From contig NZ_CP017479.1 of assembly GCF_001761465.1 (NCBI RefSeq), positions 3,038,001 to 3,102,000 of the forward strand: 64,000 nucleotides of DNA, in the 5' to 3' direction. This document shows, one piece after another, positions 38,523 to 46,146 of the stretch (positions are counted from its first letter, which is position 1; each line of letters begins with the position of its first letter). The DNA is from Flavobacterium gilvum. Its GTDB lineage: Bacteria > Bacteroidota > Bacteroidia > Flavobacteriales > Flavobacteriaceae. The position numbers and the translations under genes were made by a program. The notes beneath the pieces are model-generated. The model was not told the DNA's origin and did no database searches. It was given only the letters and a program-made list of their open reading frames with translations.

Positions 38523-40178
38523 ATGTCAATAAACGAAACAAAAAGTTTAGTAGTAAAAATGCATCCAAGTGACAATGCTCTTGTGGCATTGGTAGATTTG
38601 GAGAAAGGAAAAGAGGTAACTTTTGAAGGACAAAACTATATCCTTAAAGATAATGTAAAAGCAAAGCATAAATTTTACACCACCGACCTAAAAACAGGTG
38701 ATGAAGTGATGATGTACGGAGTCTTGGTTGGAAAAGCTCAATATGATATTCCACAAGGGAGCCTAATGACGACCGACAATCTGAAACATGCTGCCGATCC
38801 ATACGCCTATCGAAAAGTAGATTATCAATGGAAATCACCTGATGTTTCAAAATTTGAAAATCGAACTTTCATGGGGTATAAACGTAAGGATGGAAGTGTT
38901 GGAACTGCCAATTATTGGATTTTTATTCCAACTGTTTTTTGTGAAAACAGAAATCTAGATGTAATAAAAGAAGCCTTACACAACCAACTGGGATATGCAG
39001 TTTCGGGTAAATACAATCAATTTGCACATGATTTGTTGACTGCTTTTAAAAACGGAGAAGATTTAGCTTCTGCAAATATTCATTTGAACCCAAATCCGAA
39101 AAGCAATCGTGTTTTCAAAAATATTGACGGAATCAAATTCTTAAACCATCAAGGTGGCTGTGGCGGAAATCGTCAGGATTCTGAGACGTTGAGCAAATTA
39201 TTGGCCTCATACGCCAATCACCCAAATGTTGTGGGTGTGACCTTGTTGAGTTTAGGATGTCAACATTTACAGATTAAGAATTTTGTTGCCGATTTAAAGG
39301 TTCAAAATCCGAATTTTGATAAACCTCTTTATGTTTTTGAGCAACAGCAAATGGTAAGCGAGGAAGAATTAATTGCTCAAGCAATCAAATCTACTTTTAT
39401 CGGTTTATCTGAAGCGAATAATATAGAAAGAACACCACAGCCTTTACATTACCTAAATGTTGGTGTAAAATGTGGCGGCAGTGACGGATTTAGCGGTGTA
39501 TCTGCCAATCCTGCTGTAGGCTACACCGCTGATTTAGTGGTGGCATTGGGTGGAAAAGTATTATTGGCTGAATTCCCAGAACTGTGTGGAGTCGAGCAAA
39601 ATATGATCGACCGTTGCCAATCTGAGGAATCCGCGAACAAATTCATCCGCTTGATGGAGGAATACGATGAACAGGCGCACCGAGTGGGTTCTGGTTTCTT
39701 CATGAATCCTTCTCCGGGAAATATCAAGGACGGATTAATTACCGATGCGATAAAAAGCGCTGGTGCTGCAAAAAAAGGTGGAACATCACCAGTCGTTGAT
39801 GTTTTGGACTACACCGAATTGGCAACAAAACCGGGATTGAATTTGGTTTGTACTCCTGGAAATGACGTAGAAGCTACAACGGGCCAGGCATCATCTGGAG
39901 CCAATTTAATTTTATTCACCACAGGTTTGGGAACTCCTACCGGAAACCCTATCTGTCCAGTTATTAAAGTGGCTACCAACACGGTTTTGGCAACCAAAAT
40001 GAAAGATATTATCGATATTGATTGCGGTTCAGTAATTAGAGGTGAAAAAACAATTCCTGAAATGGGTGAAGATATTTTGGAATTTTGTATCAAAGTGGCA
40101 AGTGGTGAAATACTTCCTAAATCGGTACAACTGAACCAAGATGACTTTATTCCTTGGAAAAGAGGAGTTTCGTTATAA
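38523..40178 (+). CDS. UxaA-family sugar-acid dehydratase (altronate-dehydratase-like)
   Basis: 551 residues, no signal, cytoplasmic. An N-terminal SAF-type domain (about 8-90) is followed by the UxaA main domain (about 105-545), with GYKRKDGSVGTANYW, NHQGGCGGNRQDS, GVKCGGSDGFSG and IDCGSVIRGE. The conserved Cys and Gly-rich motifs match iron-dependent sugar-acid dehydratases of the altronate/galactarate group. With a mutarotase and a fucose-type SDR encoded on the other side of the shared control region, its substrate may be L-fuconate or a related aldonate, giving a 2-keto-3-deoxy acid. This is inference; the lactonase, aldolase and later enzymes were not found in the window. It is followed 80 bp later by a transglutaminase-like gene. 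Confidence 0.85.
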   Translation: MSINETKSLVVKMHPSDNALVALVDLEKGKEVTFEGQNYILKDNVKAKHKFYTTDLKTGDEVMMYGVLVGKAQYDIPQGSLMTTDNLKHAADPYAYRKVDYQWKSPDVSKFENRTFMGYKRKDGSVGTANYWIFIPTVFCENRNLDVIKEALHNQLGYAVSGKYNQFAHDLLTAFKNGEDLASANIHLNPNPKSNRVFKNIDGIKFLNHQGGCGGNRQDSETLSKLLASYANHPNVVGVTLLSLGCQHLQIKNFVADLKVQNPNFDKPLYVFEQQQMVSEEELIAQAIKSTFIGLSEANNIERTPQPLHYLNVGVKCGGSDGFSGVSANPAVGYTADLVVALGGKVLLAEFPELCGVEQNMIDRCQSEESANKFIRLMEEYDEQAHRVGSGFFMNPSPGNIKDGLITDAIKSAGAAKKGGTSPVVDVLDYTELATKPGLNLVCTPGNDVEATTGQASSGANLILFTTGLGTPTGNPICPVIKVATNTVLATKMKDIIDIDCGSVIRGEKTIPEMGEDILEFCIKVASGEILPKSVQLNQDDFIPWKRGVSL

Positions 40179-40258
40179 ATTATAAAACAATTTGAAAACG
40201 AATGTTTTTCCTTTGTCATTAGCATTAAACATATTAACCCAAAACAAACACTAGAATT

Positions 40259-41467
40259 ATGAAATTTTTTGCAAACAGAATAGCTATTATTGCTTTTTTT
40301 ATGTTTGTGGCAGGTTGCCATAATGTTATTTCCCAAAAGAAGAACAGGCCTTTTTTACCAAAATATGAAACTTTGCTAACAAAAGCTCTTGAAAAATCAG
40401 GAGACAGAAAAGATTCTATTCGATATGTTTTGAATTCTGTACCAAAAAACCAATTGGAAGGAGCTTCTTTTCTTATAGCCTATATGCCGGAACGGGATTT
40501 AAAATCCCTTTCGGTAAAATTCATCAAGCATCAAATTGACGGAGCGTACAAAGTTAGAGATCAATATTCATGGTGTGCCAAATTACCTGATTCCATATTT
40601 TTTAATGAAGTCCTACCCTATTATTCATTTGACGAAAACCGCGACAATTGGAGAAATGATTTTTACATCAAATTTTCGCCATTGGTAAAAGATTGTAAAG
40701 ACATTCGTCAAGCTATTGATATCGTAAACAAGAACATAAGAGACATTTTATTGGTTGATTACAATGTTAAGCGCAGTAAAACGAATATCAGTCCTTTACA
40801 GGCAATAAAAGAAAAAATGGCTACCTGTACAGGACTTTCCATATTGTTGGTTGATGCTTTTAGATCTGTTGGAATTCCGGCGAGAGCAGCTGGTACACCA
40901 ATGTGGACAAATTTAAGGGGAAATCACAATTGGGTTGAAGTTTGGATAGACGGAGAATGGTTTTTTACAGAATATTATCCCGATGCTTTAAACAAAAGCT
41001 GGTTTTTGGCAGATGCTGGCAAGGCAGATGTGAATAACCCTAAGTTTTGGATTTATGCTTCTTCCTATAAACCAACCAATACTAATTTCCCATTGGTTTG
41101 GGATAAAGTTTCAAAAGATGTTCATGCCGAAAATGTCACCAAAAGATATATAACTCTTTACGAAAAACAACAAGCCGCAGAAGCATTACAACCAGATGAA
41201 GTTTATATAAATTTTACTTTGTATTCTAAAAACTCCGGAAATAACGCACAGCGTGTTGCAGAGAGAATAACTATCAAGCAACAAGACAAGGAAATTAATT
41301 TTGGTTTTTCACCCTCTCCCACAGATGATTTAAATAAATTTTTAAAATTTAGGTTAAAGAAAAACAATAAATACCAAGTTATTTTTACCGACACTAAAGG
41401 AATTGCAAAACAAACCGAAATTGCTGTAAATGACAAAGAGGAGTTATTTAAACTTTATAAGGAATAA
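40259..41467 (+). CDS. Transglutaminase-like lipoprotein
   Basis: 402 residues. The start gives a lipoprotein signal with lipobox MFVAGC (Cys20). The central part has a transglutaminase/papain-like triad: Cys190 in MATCTGLSILL, His223 in GNHNWVEVW and Asp242 in YYPDALN. The C-terminal 100 residues look like a beta-sandwich. The fold includes cytosolic eukaryotic peptide:N-glycanase as well as proteases and transglutaminases. In a locus with PNGase F and glycosylasparaginase, a role in deglycosylation or in proteolysis of the deglycosylated peptide is worth testing, but sequence alone does not decide. It is the second gene of a two-gene unit closed by a terminator at 41498. Confidence 0.8.
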   Translation: MKFFANRIAIIAFFMFVAGCHNVISQKKNRPFLPKYETLLTKALEKSGDRKDSIRYVLNSVPKNQLEGASFLIAYMPERDLKSLSVKFIKHQIDGAYKVRDQYSWCAKLPDSIFFNEVLPYYSFDENRDNWRNDFYIKFSPLVKDCKDIRQAIDIVNKNIRDILLVDYNVKRSKTNISPLQAIKEKMATCTGLSILLVDAFRSVGIPARAAGTPMWTNLRGNHNWVEVWIDGEWFFTEYYPDALNKSWFLADAGKADVNNPKFWIYASSYKPTNTNFPLVWDKVSKDVHAENVTKRYITLYEKQQAAEALQPDEVYINFTLYSKNSGNNAQRVAERITIKQQDKEINFGFSPSPTDDLNKFLKFRLKKNNKYQVIFTDTKGIAKQTEIAVNDKEELFKLYKE

Positions 41468-41497
41468 TTCAAAAAAAATATTAAAATAAAAATATCA

Positions 41498-41526
41498 AAA
41501 GGGTTGACTTTCTTAGTTGACCCTTT
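41498..41526 (+). terminator. Hairpin terminator after transglutaminase-like gene
   Basis: AAAGGGTTGAC pairs with GTTGACCCTTT (11 bp with two G-U pairs) across a 7-nt loop and is followed by ATTTTA. It is 30 bp after the stop codon and separates the UxaA unit from the next GH29. Confidence 0.75.
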
Positions 41527-41540
41527 ATTTTAAATACCAA

Positions 41541-41556
41541 AAAAAATCGATTTCGT
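41541..41556. promoter_or_regulatory. Weak candidate LacI operator upstream of GH29
   Basis: AAAAAATCGATTTCGT, three mismatches from the consensus but with a CG centre and a good right half. It lies 22 bp before the GH29 start, immediately after the terminator. Confidence 0.25.
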
Positions 41557-41577
41557 ATCTTTTAAATACTTAATAAT

Positions 41578-43203
41578 ATGAAAAAAAGAAATTCCTCAAT
41601 TGTTAGTCTCAAAATCAAATTTATTTTTCTTTTGATTTCTATCATTCTATTTCCTCGCCATTCTTATTCTCAGGAAAAGGAAAAAACATGGGCAGAATTA
41701 AAACAAAACTATGAATTTCCCGCATGGTACACCGAAGCCCGTTTTGGAATCTGGCTGCACTGGGGAGCACAATCTCAGCCTGATGAGGGTGGTGGCTGGT
41801 ATGCCCGTCATATGTATATGCAGGATGTAGGTTCGCAAACATTTGGGAAAAATGCTTATCCCAACCACCTTAAACAATACGGACATCCTTCAAAAGTGGG
41901 CTACAAAGAAGTTCTTCAATCTTGGAAAGCCGAAAAATTGAATACAGATGCTTTGATGAAATATTTCAAAGAAATTGGAGCTAAATATTTTATGATTTTA
42001 GCTGTTCATCACGATCATTTTGATGATTTCAATTCGACTTATCAAAAATGGAATTCGGTAAATATAGGTCCAAAAAGAGATATTGTGGGCGATTTTAGAG
42101 AATCGGCACGAAAATACAAAATGCCTTTTGCGGTGAGTTCACACGATGATCGATACTTGAATTGGTGGCTTCCCGCTTTTGGTTCGGATAGTTCTGGTCC
42201 ATTAAAAGGCGTTCCTTATGATGGAAATCTTACCAAAGAAGATGGGAAAGGTTTATGGTGGGATGGTCTGGATCCAGCCGATTTATACGGACTCCCTCCA
42301 GCCAAAAGAACTCCAGAATGGATTGCCGACATGAAAAAAACATGGGTGTTGCGTCACAAAGAATTGGTAACCAAATACGATGTAGATATGATTTGGTTTG
42401 ACGGTTACGGTTTCCCGTATGGAGAACCAGGTAAAGAAGTTTGTCGCACATTGTTTGAAAATAGTTTAAAGAAAAACGGAAAAATAATGGCTGTTGCTGC
42501 CGGAAAAATTTCGGAAGATGATGCAATCGTGAAAGATATTGAATGTGGAACTTCAAACGGAATCAACCTAAAACCATGGCAGGGAATCATAACAACCAGC
42601 AGTGGATGGTTTTACAAAAAAGACAGAGAAATGGTTCACAACGCTCGAACTATTATAGAAATGCTTGCCGATATAAATAGCAAAAATGGGAATTTGTTAC
42701 TCAATATGGAGCTTTTGCCGGATGGAAGTATTTCTCCCGATGAAAAAGCGATTTTTGACGAAGTGGGTGCTTGGGTCAATCAAAATAGTGCGGCCATTTA
42801 CGCTAGTAAACCCTGGAAAGTCTATGGAGACAACCTAAATTCGTCCTTAAAACGTGCCAGTAATATCGCCAATGCCGACTTGGATGCTCTAAAAAAACAA
42901 GCCGAATCTGAGCAGTTTAATCAAAGAACCATCAAAAGTTTACCTTATGGTAATGACGAAGTGCGATTTACTACCAAAGGCGATATTTTATATGTTTTCG
43001 TTCTGAATCCAACCGAAGGCGAAATTGCACTTCCAACATTGGGATTGAAATCAAAACAAGCACCAAAGAAAATTAAATCGATAAAAATGTTGAATGGTAA
43101 AAAAGTTACTTTCGAACAAACAGACGAAAAACTGACTTTAAAAGTTCCTGTAAATCGTCCTTCAAAATACGCTGCCGTTTTTGAAATTAAAGGTGCTTTG
43201 TAA
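41578..43203 (+). CDS. Divergent GH29 alpha-L-fucosidase-like protein
   Basis: 541 residues. A long signal or anchor region (about 1-31, ending HSYSQ) precedes a GH29-type barrel: ARFGIWLHWGAQSQ, ILAVHHDHFDDFNSTY and nucleophile candidate Asp275 in MIWFDGYGFPYGEPG. A segment NGNLLLNMELLPDGSISP and a C-terminal beta domain follow. HHDHFDDF replaces the HHDGF found in the other three GH29 proteins of the window, so this belongs to a distant subfamily whose specificity may differ (other alpha-fucoside linkages or a non-fucose substrate). It is flanked by terminators at 41498 and 43235 and so is probably its own transcription unit. Confidence 0.82.
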   Translation: MKKRNSSIVSLKIKFIFLLISIILFPRHSYSQEKEKTWAELKQNYEFPAWYTEARFGIWLHWGAQSQPDEGGGWYARHMYMQDVGSQTFGKNAYPNHLKQYGHPSKVGYKEVLQSWKAEKLNTDALMKYFKEIGAKYFMILAVHHDHFDDFNSTYQKWNSVNIGPKRDIVGDFRESARKYKMPFAVSSHDDRYLNWWLPAFGSDSSGPLKGVPYDGNLTKEDGKGLWWDGLDPADLYGLPPAKRTPEWIADMKKTWVLRHKELVTKYDVDMIWFDGYGFPYGEPGKEVCRTLFENSLKKNGKIMAVAAGKISEDDAIVKDIECGTSNGINLKPWQGIITTSSGWFYKKDREMVHNARTIIEMLADINSKNGNLLLNMELLPDGSISPDEKAIFDEVGAWVNQNSAAIYASKPWKVYGDNLNSSLKRASNIANADLDALKKQAESEQFNQRTIKSLPYGNDEVRFTTKGDILYVFVLNPTEGEIALPTLGLKSKQAPKKIKSIKMLNGKKVTFEQTDEKLTLKVPVNRPSKYAAVFEIKGAL

Positions 43204-43234
43204 AATAAATTATTCGAAAACAAAAAGTTATTGC

Positions 43235-43270
43235 AAGGATTTTGAATTTAATTAATCCTTATTTTTTTTA
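43235..43270 (+). terminator. Rho-independent terminator after divergent GH29
   Basis: AAGGATT (43235-43241) pairs with AATCCTT (43254-43260) and is followed by A then eight T. It lies 31 bp after the stop codon. Confidence 0.7.
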
Positions 43271-43390
43271 AAAAATAAAATAAGTTTATAACCCTTTTAT
43301 TATTATATTTGTCATAATAGCATCGCTTTTTTTGTCAGATGTTTAAAAAAAAATGGAAATGAAATACTTTCCTTTTTTTTCACCCTTATT

Positions 43391-43406
43391 ACTAAACCGA
43401 TTTAGA
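43391..43406. promoter_or_regulatory. Candidate LacI operator upstream of the 43470 operon
   Basis: ACTAAACCGATTTAGA, two mismatches from the consensus and nearly palindromic. It lies 64 bp before the start of the alpha/beta hydrolase gene, first of a seven-gene run to 57613. Confidence 0.5.
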
Positions 43407-43469
43407 ACTTAATCTTATTTAAAAAAAATAGATTTTTATCAAATAAAAAATAACTAAAGCTGATACAAA

Positions 43470-45926
43470 ATGAAGACAGGACTTTTACTCTCTTTATGCT
43501 TTTTGGGATCAAATTTGTTTTCACAAACAAAAGTTACCGGAAATGTGGTCGAATATTTCGGCAAGGAAAAAATTGTGACAACAGCCGAAGGAAATGTCTT
43601 GTATCATTTTGGTGAAGGTTTTTTTCTTCCAACAGATAAAAAAAACGGAACCCTTTTTAACGGACAAGACCCAGTTGCTTGGCAATATGCTGTGGGAAAG
43701 TTCACGAATCCTAATAAACAAAAAGGAGATTGGCAGGCTATAAAACAAGATTCTGTTGGGGTTTTCAGTCAAAAAGATATGAAATCGGCTTTTCTTTTTA
43801 CCGAATATAATTCACCAAAAGAGCAAATTGCCATTTTGGAAACTACAGGCGGAACTCGAACTTATATAAATGGTATGCCACACGAAGGCGATCATTATGA
43901 TTTTGGATACACGCTGATTCCTTTTAAATTACGCAAAGGAGTAAATGAATTTGTGTACACCAAAGGCCGTTTCGGACGTGTGAAATCAAATGTTGTTATT
44001 CCTTCAAAAAGTATACTATTTACCAAACGAGATTTGACACTTCCAGATGTAATTAATGGTGAAAAAGACGAAAAGTGGGCTGCCATACGTGTAATCAATG
44101 CTACCGAAAAAGACCTTAAAAACCTTGTTATTACTGCAAAACTATCCAGTGGAGAAACTGCAACTTATGCAACCGATGCGATTATGCCTTTGTTTGTCAG
44201 AAAAGTAAAATTCAAAGTTCCTGCCGCCAAAGCTGATTTTACGGGTGAATTAAAAATGAAACTTATCCTTTCTGACAAAAGCGGAAAAGTGATAGACGAA
44301 ACCGAAATCCCAATTCAGCAACGTCCTGCAACCATTCACCACGAACGAACTTTTGTAAGCAAAGTAGATAATAGCGTGCAATATTACAGTGTAGCACCAG
44401 CACTTGGAAGCGGACCAAAAGCTTTGGTGCTTTCTGTTCACGGGGCATCAGTTGAAGCTCGCAATCAGGCACGTGCATACAAACAAAAAGATTGGGCACA
44501 AATCGTAGCGGCCACGAACCGCCGCCCTTTTGGTTTCAACTGGGAAGATTGGGGGCGAATCGATGCTTTGGAAGTCTTGGCGGAAGCCAAAAAAGTATTT
44601 AACACCATACCTTCTCAAACTTATTTGACAGGACATTCTATGGGCGGTCACGGAACCTGGTTTCTAGGAACAACCTATCCCGATAAATTTGCTGCTATTG
44701 CCCCTTGTGCCTCCTACCCTGACATTGCAACCTATGGATTTGACAAAGGCGATGAAATGAACGATCAATTTAAGGCATTTGAACCCATTAAACGTTCAGC
44801 CAATTCTGGTCGTGTGAAAAGCATTGTAAAAAACCTGAAACAAACGGGTGTTTATATTCTTCATGGCGATGCAGATTCTACTGTGCCTATTTCTCAAGTT
44901 AGGGAAATGCGCCAGATTTTGAGTACTTTCCACCCAAATTTTTGTTATTACGAATATCCAGGCGGTGAACATTGGTACGGAGACCATTCTGTGGATTGGT
45001 TCCCTATTTTTGAATTTTTCAAACGCCAATCGATTCCAAATAATAAGGATGTCAAAGAAATTGATTTTCACACCGCTACTCCTGCTGTTTCATCAACCGA
45101 TTACTGGATAAAACTGCAACAACAAATTCGTCCATTTGATTTTTCAAATATTAATGCCAAAATTGTAAAACAGGAAATTAACATCAAAACAGAAAATGTT
45201 TCCATATTTGAACTGGACTTGGCTTCGTTGGAATTAAAAGGAGAAATCACAATAAACATCAACGAACAATCTCTGAAAACTACACCGGATAAAAAGGCTA
45301 TTTTGGCTTTAAAAGATGGTAAATGGACTTTCATAAACGAAATCAATACTGCTGATAAATATGCCGATCGACAAGGCGGATTCAAATTTGCCTTCAATAA
45401 TAATGTTGTTTTTGTTTATGCAACAGGAGGTTCAAACTCCGAAAAAGAATGGTATCAAAACAGAGCCCGCTTTGATGCTGAAACATTCTATTACAGAGGA
45501 AACGGAAGTATCGACGTGATTCCGGACAACGAATTTTCATTGGAAAAATACAAAGACCGAAATGTCGTAATCTACGGAAATGCATCAAACAACAAGGCAT
45601 GGTATTTGTTACTGAAAAACGCACCGATTCAAATTGATAATCATCAAATAAAAGTGGGTGACAAAATCTTAAAAGGAGATGATTTAGCCAGTTATTTCGT
45701 GTATCCAAGAAAAGACAGTAAAACAGCCTTGGTGGGCGTTGTGGCAGGAACTTCGGAAGCGGGAATGAAAGCAACATGGGCAAACAACTATATTTCTGGA
45801 ATTACAGGTTTTCCTGATGTGATGATTTTCAAGGCTGATTTGCTCTTGAACGGTTTGCCAGATATGAAAGTAAGCGGTTTCTTTGATAATAACTGGTCAA
45901 CTAAAATCTTGGATTTTTTTAATTAA
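43470..45926 (+). CDS. Secreted alpha/beta hydrolase, prolyl-oligopeptidase-like (peptidase or esterase)
   Basis: 818 residues. Signal peptide about 1-18 (LFSQ). The N-terminal ~285 residues look like beta-sandwich domains. A catalytic alpha/beta-hydrolase core follows (about 290-525) with Ser390 in TGHSMGGHGTW, Asp469 in HGDADSTVP and His501 in GGEHWYGDHS. The C-terminal ~290 residues have no motif I recognise. The core resembles S9-type peptidases and bacterial carbohydrate esterases such as feruloyl or acetyl esterases. In this locus it may degrade the glycoprotein peptide or remove acyl groups that block the glycosidases. It opens the plus-strand operon and has an operator-like site upstream. 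Confidence 0.8.
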   Translation: MKTGLLLSLCFLGSNLFSQTKVTGNVVEYFGKEKIVTTAEGNVLYHFGEGFFLPTDKKNGTLFNGQDPVAWQYAVGKFTNPNKQKGDWQAIKQDSVGVFSQKDMKSAFLFTEYNSPKEQIAILETTGGTRTYINGMPHEGDHYDFGYTLIPFKLRKGVNEFVYTKGRFGRVKSNVVIPSKSILFTKRDLTLPDVINGEKDEKWAAIRVINATEKDLKNLVITAKLSSGETATYATDAIMPLFVRKVKFKVPAAKADFTGELKMKLILSDKSGKVIDETEIPIQQRPATIHHERTFVSKVDNSVQYYSVAPALGSGPKALVLSVHGASVEARNQARAYKQKDWAQIVAATNRRPFGFNWEDWGRIDALEVLAEAKKVFNTIPSQTYLTGHSMGGHGTWFLGTTYPDKFAAIAPCASYPDIATYGFDKGDEMNDQFKAFEPIKRSANSGRVKSIVKNLKQTGVYILHGDADSTVPISQVREMRQILSTFHPNFCYYEYPGGEHWYGDHSVDWFPIFEFFKRQSIPNNKDVKEIDFHTATPAVSSTDYWIKLQQQIRPFDFSNINAKIVKQEINIKTENVSIFELDLASLELKGEITININEQSLKTTPDKKAILALKDGKWTFINEINTADKYADRQGGFKFAFNNNVVFVYATGGSNSEKEWYQNRARFDAETFYYRGNGSIDVIPDNEFSLEKYKDRNVVIYGNASNNKAWYLLLKNAPIQIDNHQIKVGDKILKGDDLASYFVYPRKDSKTALVGVVAGTSEAGMKATWANNYISGITGFPDVMIFKADLLLNGLPDMKVSGFFDNNWSTKILDFFN

Positions 45927-45942
45927 ATAAAATTATGTTACA

Positions 45943-45992
45943 CCACTAATTCGCTAATTGATGCTGCAAGAAAGATATTAGCGGATTACGGT
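45943..45992. repeat. Short inverted repeat after the alpha/beta hydrolase gene
   Basis: CACCACTAATTCGCTAAT and the near complement of ATTAGCGGATTACGGTG face each other. It is similar in style to the element at 18822-19000 and is probably a remnant of a dispersed repeat. It sits in the 220-bp gap before the beta-mannosidase gene and holds no ORF. Confidence 0.45.
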
Positions 45993-46146
45993 GGGCATAA
46001 GAACATTTTTTGCTGATAACCATTATAAAACGACATGTTTCAAACAAGCGTAAAATCCATTGAAACAACTATTTTAGAAAGTTTATAACCTGAAAAAGGG
46101 AAAAAAAAATAAAGAGAAAATCTTGTTTAAATAAAAAACAAAAAAG

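Noticed and set aside
40259-41467. Calling the transglutaminase-like protein a second PNGase
   Set aside because: Only the fold and triad are visible; many proteases and transglutaminases share them, so this is left as a hypothesis.
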